Shown here: piece after piece, positions 26,487 through 35,735 of the stretch
How positions within the stretch are numbered: position 1 is the stretch's first letter
Layout of the letters: each line of letters opens with the position of its first letter
Origin: DASVEG01 sp035540495
GTDB taxonomy: Bacteria > Actinomycetota > Acidimicrobiia > Acidimicrobiales > CADCTF01
Length of the DNA stretch: 64,000 nt
Direction: 5' to 3'
NCBI GenBank assembly: GCA_035540495.1
Contig: DATLGL010000014.1
Location: forward strand, 1 to 64,000
Program-made: the position numbers and the translations under genes
Notes under the pieces: generated by a model
What the model saw: the letters and a program-made list of their open reading frames with translations, nothing else
Database searches by the model: none
What the model was told of the DNA's origin: nothing

Positions 26487-27047
26487 TCAGGCTTCCCGAC
26501 GGAAGCCGAACAGCGGATTGCGCTTCGACTTGTTCGTCTCTTCGAGCGCGGCGATTCGCTCCGCGAGCTCGCGCACCGCAGCGACGACCTGCTCCCTTGC
26601 GTCTCGGTCTTCTGACACCTGATCGGCAATGCGCTCAAAGGCGTTCGTGAGACGGTCGAAGGCGCTGGCTAGCTCTTGGTCTCGCACCGCGAGCTCGTGG
26701 CTGATGAGCTGCACGGCGTCGGCAGTGCGATCAGGTCGGTCGAGCAGCGCTTCGAGCATCGATCGAACCGCCACGATCTCGCCCTGGACGCGAACCGGCG
26801 TTGGGGCCTCGTCGGGAACCGAACGGGTGCGGGTCGCCGGTTCAACGGCTGCCGCGGGAGCGCCAACCTTGGGCGCGTTGACCGGAACGTAACCCGGCTG
26901 GGCGATGATCGATGCACACGCGTTGAAGCGGCCCGTGCATCGCGCTCCGCATTCGGCGCACCCACACGCGCCGCCGTCGTCGATGACGACCATCGCATGC
27001 TCGCAGCCCTCTTCGACGGCGACCCCAAATTCGTAGCAGCGCCCCAT
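26487..27047 (-). CDS. small protein with Cys-rich N-terminus and helical C-terminus
   Basis: I do not recognise this 186-residue protein. The first 45 residues contain a zinc-ribbon-like cluster (CEHAMVV, then CGCAECGARCTGRFNAC), a linker rich in Ala/Pro/Val lies at 50-85, and residues 90-170 form a long amphipathic helix or coiled coil with repeated AVRELAERIAALEE-type heptads. It ends in a basic tail (KSKRNPLFGFRREA). The ATG at 27047 is the only reasonable start. It converges with the sugar phosphotransferase gene across 9 bases. Confidence 0.6.
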   Translation of the reverse strand: MGRCYEFGVAVEEGCEHAMVVIDDGGACGCAECGARCTGRFNACASIIAQPGYVPVNAPKVGAPAAAVEPATRTRSVPDEAPTPVRVQGEIVAVRSMLEALLDRPDRTADAVQLISHELAVRDQELASAFDRLTNAFERIADQVSEDRDAREQVVAAVRELAERIAALEETNKSKRNPLFGFRREA

Positions 27048-27134
27048 GCCGTCTCAGAAGGTACCGGGTGCGCACCACATCCGGATATGCCCACCTGTTG
27101 ACCGGCTGTTGTCGGAGCGAGTCGACATCAGCAC

Positions 27135-27326
27135 ATGCCTCTCGTGCCGATGATCATCGCCGTGTGGTTCGCCTTCATCCTCGTGGCTCTCGTGCTCGGT
27201 CGCGCCGCAGCCATCACCGACGCGGCGTACGTCACGCCTCAGCAGGGGTCCGCCGGAGCAGTGAAGACGCCGGTTCCGACGGCCCCCTCGCTTCCGGCTG
27301 CACTCACCGCTCGGCCTCTCACCTGA
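27135..27326 (+). CDS. possible small membrane protein
   Basis: A 63-residue frame starting ATG 27135 encodes one clear transmembrane or signal segment (MPLVPMIIAVWFAFILVALVLG) followed by a short polar, Pro/Ala-rich tail. The 3' 88 bases overlap the convergent NERD gene, and no ribosome binding site is clear. The hydrophobic N-terminus argues for a real gene, but the overlap keeps confidence low. Confidence 0.35.
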   Translation: MPLVPMIIAVWFAFILVALVLGRAAAITDAAYVTPQQGSAGAVKTPVPTAPSLPAALTARPLT

Positions 27327-28297
27327 ACCTGCGAGCCCGGCTGCCGACCGCCGATCGGTAGCTGCGGGTCGCTCGCCCTACGGACCGGCAGCAACGGGTT
27401 CCACTGCGACCCGTCGACCTCGGCCCACTCGAAGTGGTAGGTCGAGGTGCCGTACGCGGTGCCCGGGAAGTCGATCGACAACGACCAGCCGCTACCCGGC
27501 GATGGGCACGAGAAGCCGCCGTTGATCGCCGGTGCATCCGGCTTCGGGAGCACGCTGTCGGAGAGGGATGCCACGAGGCCAGGCACCGCTTTCACTCCGA
27601 CCACACCCAATGCGACGAGTGCCAGCCCGCCGACCGCAGCCGCAACAATCTCACGAGAGGTGCGAGTAGCGCGACCGCGCTGAGCCGTTCGGAGCGCCTT
27701 CGGCTGGCGTCGGCCGGTGGTTGGAACACTCCGCGGCGCCGTCGTTCCGTAGGGCGGCAGGTTCCTCTGGGCTGCGAGCACGAGCCTCGCCGTCGCCTCT
27801 AGCGAGAGGTCGGCCGGGCCGTGCTGGAGCACATCAAGAAGCGTCGTCGGCGTCACGGCTCGCACCCCACCCACTTCGACCACCGCAGCGGGAAGCTCCG
27901 CGGCAACGAAACACAGCAGCGGCTCCACTGGCGCGCCGATGGCCGCCGACGCGGACTCCGCCTCCCACACGACGCGCTCCACCTCGCGGCGCATCGGCCG
28001 CCGCCCCTGCCAGATCGTGCCGTCGCCCACCCGCAGCGGCCCGCGGTGGTTCTTGCTGTCGACGACGAAGACGCCCGTTGGACCGATCACCAGATGATCG
28101 ATGTTGGCTCTGTGGCCGGGGATCGAGAGGTCGTGCAAGACGGTGAACGCGGGCGAGAGCGCTTTCAGCGCGTCGGCCGTCGCACGCTCGCCGCGGGCGC
28201 CGCTGTCGAATCGGTCTGCTCGAGCCAGCAGCCGCGCCGCCTTCTGCCGGTCCTTCTCCGCCTGACGTGCCGCCGAACGTCCCGCCGTGTCCACCAT
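27239..28297 (-). CDS. NERD-domain membrane protein with extracellular C-terminal domain
   Basis: Protein of 352 residues. A basic coiled N-terminus (RQAEKDRQKAARLLARADRF) leads to a NERD nuclease-related domain at about 35-140: GARGERATADALKAL, then the catalytic-like core HRANIDHLVIGPTGVFVVDSK. A transmembrane helix lies at about 215-237 (VAAAVGGLALVALGVVGVKA). The C-terminal 110 residues form an outside beta-sandwich-like domain (fibronectin-like YHFEWAEVDG). The start is ATG 28297. NERD proteins are thought to act on DNA, so the fused membrane and outer domains are unusual. It lies 31 bases downstream of the DUF4012 gene. Confidence 0.78.
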   Translation of the reverse strand: MVDTAGRSAARQAEKDRQKAARLLARADRFDSGARGERATADALKALSPAFTVLHDLSIPGHRANIDHLVIGPTGVFVVDSKNHRGPLRVGDGTIWQGRRPMRREVERVVWEAESASAAIGAPVEPLLCFVAAELPAAVVEVGGVRAVTPTTLLDVLQHGPADLSLEATARLVLAAQRNLPPYGTTAPRSVPTTGRRQPKALRTAQRGRATRTSREIVAAAVGGLALVALGVVGVKAVPGLVASLSDSVLPKPDAPAINGGFSCPSPGSGWSLSIDFPGTAYGTSTYHFEWAEVDGSQWNPLLPVRRASDPQLPIGGRQPGSQVQVRGRAVSAAGSEGAVGTGVFTAPADPC

Positions 28298-28328
28298 CTG
28301 GTGACTATCGACAGGACACGCAGAATCG

Positions 28329-30635
28329 TTAGCGACGGGTCGAGATGACCATGTCCTCGTCGAGCGCACCGGAGAAGCTCGCGCCCGGCGCGCGGACGGT
28401 GATCTCGTCTGGCTCGACGAGAGGCTGATGCAGGATGAGGAGCTCGTAGTGCGCGCCGTGGGGTTCGAGCGGTTCGAGCTGGAGGACGAGCTCGCGGGCA
28501 CCGCCGCGTGGTATCACGAGGAAGGCCGAGAAGACGTTCGCGTCGAACTCCGTCTCGGACTCCATCGTGAGCGGCTGGCCGTCGAGCGTGGCAGCCCGGA
28601 GTCGTCGGGTGGTGTGTACGGAGACGTAGGTGCGGTTGGTGCCGAGCGGGTCGCCTTGGTAGTTGCCGGCCGCGAGCACGCCCAAGCCGTCAGGTGCGTC
28701 GTTGCGCAACTGAAGCGTCAGCGTCGCCGCCCTCGTGCGTTCCCCGACCTCGTAGCGGTACGCGCGGCGGAGGAACGTGTCGAGCTTGTTGCCGCCGGCG
28801 TTCTGGTTGACGACAGCGAGCACATCGGGCGCGGTCGGTCGGGCTCGCCCGCTGGCTCCGATGCGGTCGAAAAGCCGCTGCTCCTCGCCATCGAAGCTGG
28901 CGAACACGAGATGTCGTCCTCTGACTGCCGGCCCGAGGATGTCGATGAGCCGATCGGGCCGCGGCAGCTGCCCGGTCGTGAGACGGTCGGTGACGGCTTC
29001 TGCGACGTCGCCGAGGAACCGCTTCCGCTCCGTCTCGGAGCCGGCCGGGAAGCGGACGTACTGATCGACATAGAGCACCTGCTCCACGTTGGCGGCCGTC
29101 AGCGGTGCGGGCCACGGATCGACGGCGACCGGGCCGGTGATGGAGAGCAGCGCAGCCAGAGCGGACGGGTCGACCGACACGACGCCGTCGATCTGTGTGC
29201 CACCCGACTGCGGGTAGAGCACGCCCACGACCTCGGCGACCGTCGGGAAGTCGATCGACGCGGTGACGTTCTGCCAGAAGAGGTCCGGGTTGAACCTGGC
29301 GAACCGACGCTGGTAGTCGGCAGGTGCGCCTTCGAGGCTCGCGTTGTTCGCCTCAGCGGCCGCGTTGAGGTCGCCGTCGGTACCGAAGCGAACGACATCG
29401 AGACGTCCCGCATCCGCTGCGAGCTCGCCGAAGTTGCCGATGATCCCGCCGCTGCCCCGTAGCTCCGCTGGCTGTTGGATTGCGAGGAAGTAGCGCCGTT
29501 GCCCGTCGGCGCCGAGGAGCTTGGGAAGGACCCGCGCGATGTGCAAAGCCAGATCAGCGTCATCGCGGGCGGTCTCGACGCGGTCGAGCTCACGCGCCAG
29601 TGCCTTCTGTGCTGGTGCGAGCAGCCATGGCGACGCCGATCGTTTCAACGCTCTCTCCGCGTGTGCGAGCGACCGTCTCGCGTCCCCCAGCGGCTGCTCG
29701 AGCGAGGCCACCTGTGCGACGTCGATTGCACCGTCGGTAACGGTGAGTTGCTCGAGGCGAACCAGGCCCACCGACCGGGCGCCGCTGATAGCGACCTCGT
29801 AACCTGCGCTGGCGGCGTCGTGCATCGCTGCGATGTGCTGGCTCTGAACGGGGACGAGGCGTCCCAGCACAGCCCAGGGCTCCTCGAGTCGATCGCGCGC
29901 GGTGGCGAAATCTGCGGCCGCCGTGCCGAACTGCGCACTCGCCGTTGTGGTGTCGCCCTCGCGGGCCGAGTCCAGCCCGGCGCGGGCGTCGACGATTGCA
30001 TGCTGCACGGGCCGCGCGGCGAGCACCATCCCGACGATGCCGCCGATGGTGGCCAGGGCGCCCAGCGCCGCAACGCCGGCGAGAAGGCGAGCGTTCCGCT
30101 GCTTCCGCTCCGAACGCTGATGGCGCCACCCCGAGATTGCGACCGGCACCGGAACTGCGATGCCGACGATCGCCGAGGCCCCGTGGAAGCCGAAGGATCC
30201 GAGGTGCAGGCACGCGAGCGCGACGAGCCCGGCCACCACCGCGCCGGCGACCGGCGCCCGCCGCTTCACCGTGGCGCCGACCGCTACGGCCATGCCCGCG
30301 GCCGGCGCAGCGAAGGCCGCGGCGTCCGATGACCCGGCAGCAGCGGCCGCTGCAAGCGCAAGCGTGCCGCCGAGCAGCAGAGCGATCGGCCGTGCTCGCA
30401 CACCTAAGTAAGCGAGACCGAAGGCGACTGCGGCCCGAAGAACGGCGTCCCACACCGCGACACCCGTCGGAGCAGCATCGGAGAGCACACCTGCGGCCAC
30501 TGCGGCGACACAGGCGGCACCGAGTCGGACGCGCGCGGCACGCGCCCGGAGAGCGTCGGGTCGAATGCGCGCCAAAGCGGCGGTCGCCGCGAAGGCGGCG
30601 GAACCCAACAGCAGCGGGAGCAGGATCGGTCTCAA
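28329..30635 (-). CDS. DUF4012-containing membrane protein
   Basis: Protein of about 768 residues. The first 175 residues contain several hydrophobic helices rich in Ala and Val, followed by one at about 190-212; the rest is extracytoplasmic. The DUF4012 core includes FLAIQQPAELRGSGGIIGNFGEL and later YPQSGGTQIDGVVSVDP. DUF4012 proteins are common beside actinobacterial envelope glycan genes but have no firm function. The TTG at 30635 is the annotated start; there is no good ribosome binding site and a stem-loop ends about 10 bases upstream, so the true start may lie further in. Confidence 0.8.
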   Translation of the reverse strand: MRPILLPLLLGSAAFAATAALARIRPDALRARAARVRLGAACVAAVAAGVLSDAAPTGVAVWDAVLRAAVAFGLAYLGVRARPIALLLGGTLALAAAAAAGSSDAAAFAAPAAGMAVAVGATVKRRAPVAGAVVAGLVALACLHLGSFGFHGASAIVGIAVPVPVAISGWRHQRSERKQRNARLLAGVAALGALATIGGIVGMVLAARPVQHAIVDARAGLDSAREGDTTTASAQFGTAAADFATARDRLEEPWAVLGRLVPVQSQHIAAMHDAASAGYEVAISGARSVGLVRLEQLTVTDGAIDVAQVASLEQPLGDARRSLAHAERALKRSASPWLLAPAQKALARELDRVETARDDADLALHIARVLPKLLGADGQRRYFLAIQQPAELRGSGGIIGNFGELAADAGRLDVVRFGTDGDLNAAAEANNASLEGAPADYQRRFARFNPDLFWQNVTASIDFPTVAEVVGVLYPQSGGTQIDGVVSVDPSALAALLSITGPVAVDPWPAPLTAANVEQVLYVDQYVRFPAGSETERKRFLGDVAEAVTDRLTTGQLPRPDRLIDILGPAVRGRHLVFASFDGEEQRLFDRIGASGRARPTAPDVLAVVNQNAGGNKLDTFLRRAYRYEVGERTRAATLTLQLRNDAPDGLGVLAAGNYQGDPLGTNRTYVSVHTTRRLRAATLDGQPLTMESETEFDANVFSAFLVIPRGGARELVLQLEPLEPHGAHYELLILHQPLVEPDEITVRAPGASFSGALDEDMVISTRR

Positions 30636-30644
30636 GAACGCGAA

Positions 30645-30670
30645 AACGGGCGGCCTCGTGGCCGCCCGTT
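30645..30670 (-). terminator. hairpin between two minus-strand genes
   Basis: An 11-base perfect stem (AACGGGCGGCC at 30645-30655 with its complement at 30660-30670) and a 4-base loop, followed on the minus strand by a TTTTCGCGTT stretch. It stands 26 bases after the stop of the surface-protein gene at 30696-31310, as expected for an intrinsic terminator. Confidence 0.65.
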
Positions 30671-30695
30671 CAAGCTAGGTGGTGACGTGCGTGCG

Positions 30696-31310
30696 TCAGG
30701 CCGCAGCGGCGGGGCGTCGCCGGCGAGCACCGACCACGAACACGGCACCTAGGCCGAGCAGCGTCACGCCGAGGAGCGTCATCGCAGCGATCGCAGCGCC
30801 CGTGCGAGCGACGCCCGCTCCGGCAGCTGCTGCGGCGCTGCTGCGACCTCGGTCGGCCGCAGCGGGAGCAACCACCTCGAAGGCCGCGCTCAGCACCTGC
30901 GCCTCCCCCGAGGCCGTTACTTCGGTGCGGCCGTACGCCGCATCGTTCGGGACCGTGAGATCGGCGACGGCGGCACCCGTGGAATCGGCGACAGCCGTGG
31001 CGACCTGGCGTCCGCCGATCGAGAACGCGACGGTTTCCCCCGGCACGAAGCCCTCACCGCGCGCCTGCACGGTCTGGCCTCGATCTGCGGCCGACTGCGA
31101 CAGCGCGAGGTTGCATCGGCCGGGCGGGTACGGCGGACGCCCGTCGGGTTGACCGGCGTCGTTCGGCGGCGTGCCCGGGGGCCGCCCCGTCGGCTGCCCG
31201 GGCGGGCATGGCGATGCCTGGGCACCTGCAGGTACGGCGAGCACGAGCGCGAACACGCCGCTGAGCGTGAGCGCCAGCAGCGCCGCAAGGATCGATCTGT
31301 AGGTACGCAA
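30696..31310 (-). CDS. secreted, membrane- or wall-anchored surface protein
   Basis: Protein of 204 residues. Residues 1-31 are a Sec signal peptide ending AGAQA. A Pro/Gly-rich segment with two Cys follows (residues 35-67), then an Ig-like or IPT-like beta domain (about 70-150, FVPGETVAFSIGG). The C-terminus has VARTG, a hydrophobic helix and ARRRRP. That order matches the sorting signals of class E sortases, which accept LAxTG, but the first residue is Val rather than Leu. The start is at 31310. A palindromic element lies 19 to 38 bases upstream and a terminator follows the gene. Confidence 0.75.
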   Translation of the reverse strand: MRTYRSILAALLALTLSGVFALVLAVPAGAQASPCPPGQPTGRPPGTPPNDAGQPDGRPPYPPGRCNLALSQSAADRGQTVQARGEGFVPGETVAFSIGGRQVATAVADSTGAAVADLTVPNDAAYGRTEVTASGEAQVLSAAFEVVAPAAADRGRSSAAAAAGAGVARTGAAIAAMTLLGVTLLGLGAVFVVGARRRRPAAAA

Positions 31311-31328
31311 GGTGCCGCCCTTTCGCCG

Positions 31329-31348
31329 TTGTCAGCGACAAGTGTCGC
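31329..31348. promoter_or_regulatory. overlapping palindromes upstream of a surface-protein gene
   Basis: GCGACA (31335-31340) and TGTCGC (31343-31348) form a palindrome with a 2-base centre, overlapped by TTGTC-AGC-GACAA at 31329-31341. It lies in the 137-base divergent region between the genes at 30696 and 31448. The decamer CAGCGACAAG also occurs at 47730. An operator is possible. Confidence 0.35.
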
Positions 31349-31447
31349 CTGGAGTGTAGAGGGCGTCAATGAATCCCTCGCCGAGATGCCTCAGATGATC
31401 ACTGTCAACCGTTGATTAATGAGGAGATGGCTGGTAATCAGGCGCAC

Positions 31448-32791
31448 ATGACCCGGCGGCGGCTTGTTCCGATTCTCGCGCTCGTTGCACTTCTTGTCGG
31501 CTTCTCGGCCTTGAAGCCGTCGGAGTCGCCGGTCCGCCTCGGCGGTGTCGCTCCGGCTGCGGCGTATCCGTTGGGCGACGGGTACTGGCTCGCCGCGCAG
31601 GACGGCGGCATCTTCAGCTTCGGTGATGCGCAGTTCTTCGGCTCGACCGGCGCGCTGAACCTCAAGGCGCCGATCGTGGGAGCGGCGGCCCATCCCTTCC
31701 TCGAGGGCTACTGGCTCGTTGCATCGGATGGAGGGATCTTCGCCTTCGGATCGTCCGCGTTCTGGGGGTCGCTCGGCGACAAGCGCCTGAACTCGCCGAT
31801 CGTGGGCATGGCGTCGACACCGACGGGCCTCGGCTACTGGCTCGTCGCTGCTGACGGCGGCGTCTTCGCCTTCGGTGACGCGCAGTTCTTCGGTTCGGCC
31901 GGCAACCTTCGACTGAACCGGCCGATCGTCGGGATCGCAGCGACTCCGTCGGGCAAGGGCTACTGGCTCGTCGCTACCGACGGCGGCATCTTCAACTACG
32001 GCGACGCGGCGTTCCTCGGTAGCCAGGGGGGCCGTCCGCTCAACCGGCCGATCGTCGGGATCGCGTCGACGCCGTCCGGCGGTGGCTACTACATGGTCGC
32101 GAGCGACGGCGGCGTCTTCACGCACGGCGACGCCGTGTTCCGTGGCTCTCGTGGCGGTCAGCCGCTCAACGCGCCGATCGTCGGCATGGCCGTCTCTCCG
32201 GACGGCGGCGGCTACCAGTTCGTCGCCACCGACGGCGGCATCTTCAACTACGGCGACTCGAAGTTCTTCGGGTCCACCGGCGGCCAGAAGCTCAACAAGC
32301 CGATCCTCGGCATGGCGATTCGTCCGCGCCTCGGCGTCATCGCTGACGCCTTCGCACCGACAGCGGGGCAGACCTCGGAATGGGTCCAGGTCGGCAACGA
32401 CTGGCGGCTCCGCCTGAACTACCGCCCGGCGACGTCGTCGGCGGTGCCGGCCGGTGCACGCATCTACGGCGTCGAGGGTCTCGATGTCGACCAGCTGGGC
32501 ACGCTCGAGTACGTCATCGACAGCGGCGCCTGCGACAGCCAGCTGCGCTTCCAGCTGTTCTACGACGCCAACCGCGATGGTCGGCAGGACGGCACGGTGA
32601 TCATGGCCTGCAGTGGCGCAGCGACCGGCCTGAAGCAGTTCAACCCCGTTGGTGCGGGTGCTCCCGCGAAGGCGATCGTCACCGCCCTCGACCTTTACTA
32701 CGGACCGCTGGCGGGTGGCACGGTCGAGATCGACGATCTCAAGATCGCCGGCATCGCCGTGCCCGACTACCTGACGCATCGCCTGAAGTAG
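31448..32791 (+). CDS. secreted protein with six GYWLVA/DGGIF repeats
   Basis: Exported protein of about 447 residues. A signal peptide or N-terminal anchor (RRRLVPILALVALLVGFSAL) is followed by six tandem repeats of about 42 residues. Each begins GYWLVAxDGGIF, continues xFGDAxFxGSxG and ends LNxPIVGMA. The repeats cover about residues 44-295 and would close a beta-propeller. Residues 310-447 form a separate beta domain with two Cys (GACDSQ, MACSG). ATG 31448 was chosen; an in-frame ATG at 31427 has a purine-rich GAGGAG directly abutting it. Proteins of this kind are frequent in Acidimicrobiia, but the ligand is unknown. Confidence 0.75.
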   Translation: MTRRRLVPILALVALLVGFSALKPSESPVRLGGVAPAAAYPLGDGYWLAAQDGGIFSFGDAQFFGSTGALNLKAPIVGAAAHPFLEGYWLVASDGGIFAFGSSAFWGSLGDKRLNSPIVGMASTPTGLGYWLVAADGGVFAFGDAQFFGSAGNLRLNRPIVGIAATPSGKGYWLVATDGGIFNYGDAAFLGSQGGRPLNRPIVGIASTPSGGGYYMVASDGGVFTHGDAVFRGSRGGQPLNAPIVGMAVSPDGGGYQFVATDGGIFNYGDSKFFGSTGGQKLNKPILGMAIRPRLGVIADAFAPTAGQTSEWVQVGNDWRLRLNYRPATSSAVPAGARIYGVEGLDVDQLGTLEYVIDSGACDSQLRFQLFYDANRDGRQDGTVIMACSGAATGLKQFNPVGAGAPAKAIVTALDLYYGPLAGGTVEIDDLKIAGIAVPDYLTHRLK

Positions 32792-32825
32792 GAGTCCTCA
32801 CACCGGGTCGTCCGCGGCCGAAACT

Positions 32826-34253
32826 ATGGGCGTGCGTCGCGTTCGTCCGTTTCTTCTTGCCGTAGCTGTCGGAGGCGGGTTGCTGGGTCTCATGCCCGCT
32901 CCCGCCTCTGCCGCCGTTTCGATCTCCCGGTCGTCGGGTGAGGTAGAGGCCGGGCGAGGGACCTCGTTCACCGCCACCTTCACCCCGACGGTCGGAACCT
33001 CTTGCCCAGGGATCGACGGCGGCGTTCCCGGCGAGGTGAGCGCAACGCTCAGCCGGACCGACTGCGACGGGCAGACGTTCACTGTGACGGTGAACGTGTC
33101 GACAAGCGCCGCAGCTGCGGGCAAGACCTATCCCATCACGGTGCGAGATCAACGGGACGGCGACGCGCGGACGTTCACGCTGACGGTGCGCGCGGCGGCG
33201 CCGCCTACGACGACGACTGCTCCCCCGCCGCCGGGATCGACCGTGCCGCCTCCGCCGCCCTCGACTGCTCCGCCGGCCACCGAGCCGCCGCCTCCTCCGA
33301 CGACCGATCCGCCGGAGACGACTACCACCGAGGCCCCTGCGACCACGACGACGGTGGTCGTCGATCCTGGAGCGTTCGCTTCGGTGGAGTCGCTCGCGGC
33401 GCAGGGGATCCCCGAGGAGGGTGTGTTCCTGCCGCTCGAGGGTGCCGGCTATCGCGAGTGCCTGCCGCTGAACAAGCCGTGCGCGGATCCTGACTCGGCC
33501 CTCTTGCTCCTGCCGGCGCGCGACACGTCGCTCGCGTGGGCGGCGCCTCCTGAGGGGGCGACGCCGCTTCCGCAGCTGTCGGTGCGATCGGTCCCGCCGC
33601 TGCAGCCGGTGGGCACGCCTCCGTCGGACGAGCCTGCGAGCTCGAACTACCTCCTGACGATGCTCGACCTCGCCGACCAGGGGCAGTTGAAGAGCCTTCC
33701 TCGCGGGTTGAACGCCGGCGGCGAGCTCGTCGCGGCCACGGCAGACCAGCAGGGCGTCGTGGTCCAGCCGGAGGACTTCTCGGCGCCTTCTGGATCGCGG
33801 ACGTTCCTCGCGTCGCAGCCGTTCGGGAAGCCGTACCGGATGAAGACAGCGGGGCTGACGGAGGCCGCGCCGGCGATCCCGGTGTTCCTCGCGAGCCAGC
33901 CGCGCGTCGTCTACGGCGTGCGCACCGACCCTGCGTGGAACGTCGGTGCCGACGTCATCCCGCTGCTCGGCAACGGCAACGTGCCGTACCTGGTGCGGGG
34001 AGCGAACGGTCCTCCGGGGCTGCTCGTCCCCATCCCTCCGGGCGTGACGCTCGCCGACGGGCCGGCGACCGCCGAAGCCGCGGCGACCGCGGACGACGAG
34101 GGCAGCGGGTTCCCGATCGTGGCCGTGCTGCTCGCCGTCGTCGTGATCGGTGGCGCCGCAGCCGCTGCGTTCTGGTTTCTGCGCCGCCGCAACACACCGC
34201 CGCCTCCGCCGCCGACGCCACCGTCGGCCCGCGATCGCCGCTTCGGGATCTGA
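32826..34253 (+). CDS. secreted protein with Pro/Thr-rich stalk and C-terminal membrane anchor
   Basis: Protein of 475 residues of unknown function. Signal peptide 1-29 (LLAVAVGGGLLGLMPAPASA); a small beta domain with two Cys at about 30-125; a stalk of Pro and Thr at 126-180 (PPTTTTAPPPPGS and similar); a large mixed domain at 185-425 with one Cys pair (YRECLPLNKPCAD); then a transmembrane helix (FPIVAVLLAVVVIGGAAAAAF) and a proline-rich cytoplasmic tail. The stalk is typical of cell-wall-spanning actinobacterial proteins. It starts 34 bases after the GYWLVA-repeat gene and may share its transcript. Confidence 0.72.
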   Translation: MGVRRVRPFLLAVAVGGGLLGLMPAPASAAVSISRSSGEVEAGRGTSFTATFTPTVGTSCPGIDGGVPGEVSATLSRTDCDGQTFTVTVNVSTSAAAAGKTYPITVRDQRDGDARTFTLTVRAAAPPTTTTAPPPPGSTVPPPPPSTAPPATEPPPPPTTDPPETTTTEAPATTTTVVVDPGAFASVESLAAQGIPEEGVFLPLEGAGYRECLPLNKPCADPDSALLLLPARDTSLAWAAPPEGATPLPQLSVRSVPPLQPVGTPPSDEPASSNYLLTMLDLADQGQLKSLPRGLNAGGELVAATADQQGVVVQPEDFSAPSGSRTFLASQPFGKPYRMKTAGLTEAAPAIPVFLASQPRVVYGVRTDPAWNVGADVIPLLGNGNVPYLVRGANGPPGLLVPIPPGVTLADGPATAEAAATADDEGSGFPIVAVLLAVVVIGGAAAAAFWFLRRRNTPPPPPPTPPSARDRRFGI

Positions 34254-34304
34254 GGCGTCTCGCGACAGGGCATTCCTGTCACACCCCCTCGTCATACTCA
34301 GTCG

Positions 34305-35714
34305 ATGGCTCTTGCGATGACGAGTGGGGCGATCGGTGACACGCCGATCGACGAGCTCGAGAGGGAGATCGTGCACGGCGCTGCCGTCGTTGCCGCGGCG
34401 ATGTGTCGATGGTTGCTGCTGGTGGCGGAGTTCGACCGCAGGCAGGGGTATCTGCGGTGGGAGCGTCTGTCGACGGCCGACTGGCTCGAGTGGAAGTGCG
34501 GCATCCGGACGTCGACGGCGCGCGACCACGTACGCGTCGCGCGGGCGCTGAGAGAGCTGCCGAAGACCCGGGCGGCGTTCGCGTCGGGGTCGATCTCGTA
34601 CTCGAAGGTGCGGGCGCTGGCGCGGGTCGCCGATCGCGAGAGCGAGGCCGACCTCCTCGAGATCGCGCGCCTCTACACCGGCAACCAGCTCGAGCGGATG
34701 ATCACCGGCTACGAGCGCATCCAGCGCGCGATCACCTTGAGCGACCTCCAGCGGATGGAGTCGAAGCGGGTCGTCCAGCGACGTCGCGACGCCGAGGGTG
34801 ACGGATGGATCTGGTCGGTCCACGTCACCGACGACGAGGATGCGTTGCTGCAGCGGGGCATCGACTTCGTCCGCGACGACGCCTATGCCAGTGCGCGGCG
34901 CGAGTCGACCGAGCCAGTCGAACGGATGTCGCGGATCGACGCGTTCGTGGAGCTCGTGTCGCTCGGCCTGCGAGGAGCCGTCGACACCGATGGCGTGCCG
35001 AAGGAGAACTACCTCGTCGTGATCCATGCCGACTCCGAAGCGATGGTGGGCGACGACGGGCTGGTCCACCTCGGCGACGGAGTAACGCTGCACCCTCGAA
35101 CCGCGCAACGGTTGAGCTGTGATGCGATGGCGCAGGTCGCGCTCGACGACGCGCTGGGCAACACACTGAACCTCGGCCGAAGAGCGCGGCTGTTCAACCG
35201 CGACCAGAAGATGGTCAAGAGCGCGAAGGCGCCGACGTGCGAGTGGCCCGGCGGCTGCGGCGTCGCTGCCCGGTACTGCACCATGCACCACGCCCACTGG
35301 TGGACCCGAGGCGGCGCCACCGATCTCGACAACGCGGTGCTCCTCTGCCGGCGGCACCACAAAGCCGCGCACGAGGGCGGCTGGGAGCTCGTGCGGAACG
35401 CGGACCAGACGCTGACGGCGGTGGCTCCTGACGGGCGGTCGATCGCGTCCGCTGCTGACCAGTCGGTCGCAGTTGGTGAAGCCGACGTCGATGCATGGAC
35501 TGCCGGTGTCGAGCCCGACCACGACCCGCACTTCGATCCTCGGCCGAACCTCGGGTACGTGCTCGACACGCTCGCGGCGCGTCATTTCCCGGAGGCGGAT
35601 CAGCTCGCGAACGTCGAAGCGATCAAGCGGCGCGTGCGCGAGACGTTCGGACGCGGGTGTGACCGACGTCAGCGAGGTGACGGTCGCGGCCGCGGTGACC
35701 CAGCGCTGAACTGA
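34305..35714 (+). CDS. DUF222 / 13E12-repeat HNH endonuclease-like protein
   Basis: Protein of 469 residues. Residues 1-250 are the helical DUF222 region (RWERLSTADWLEWKCGI, YSKVRALARVA). The C-terminal HNH module at about 310-365 has the Cys pair CEWPGGCGV, the first-His segment YCTMHHAHWWTRGG, the Asn in TDLDNAVLLC, and the last His in RRHHKAAHEGGWEL. The 13E12 family is abundant in actinobacteria, often in many copies, and its DNA substrate and role are unclear. The ATG at 34305 is the first in frame. A hairpin terminator follows. Confidence 0.88.
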   Translation: MALAMTSGAIGDTPIDELEREIVHGAAVVAAAMCRWLLLVAEFDRRQGYLRWERLSTADWLEWKCGIRTSTARDHVRVARALRELPKTRAAFASGSISYSKVRALARVADRESEADLLEIARLYTGNQLERMITGYERIQRAITLSDLQRMESKRVVQRRRDAEGDGWIWSVHVTDDEDALLQRGIDFVRDDAYASARRESTEPVERMSRIDAFVELVSLGLRGAVDTDGVPKENYLVVIHADSEAMVGDDGLVHLGDGVTLHPRTAQRLSCDAMAQVALDDALGNTLNLGRRARLFNRDQKMVKSAKAPTCEWPGGCGVAARYCTMHHAHWWTRGGATDLDNAVLLCRRHHKAAHEGGWELVRNADQTLTAVAPDGRSIASAADQSVAVGEADVDAWTAGVEPDHDPHFDPRPNLGYVLDTLAARHFPEADQLANVEAIKRRVRETFGRGCDRRQRGDGRGRGDPALN

Positions 35715-35715
35715 C

Positions 35716-35735
35716 CCGCGGAGACGCCTCCGCGG
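35716..35735 (+). terminator. hairpin terminator after the HNH gene
   Basis: CCGCGGAG (35716-35723) and CTCCGCGG (35728-35735) form an 8-base stem with a 4-base loop, followed by AGTTTCT. It starts two bases after the HNH stop. Confidence 0.6.
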
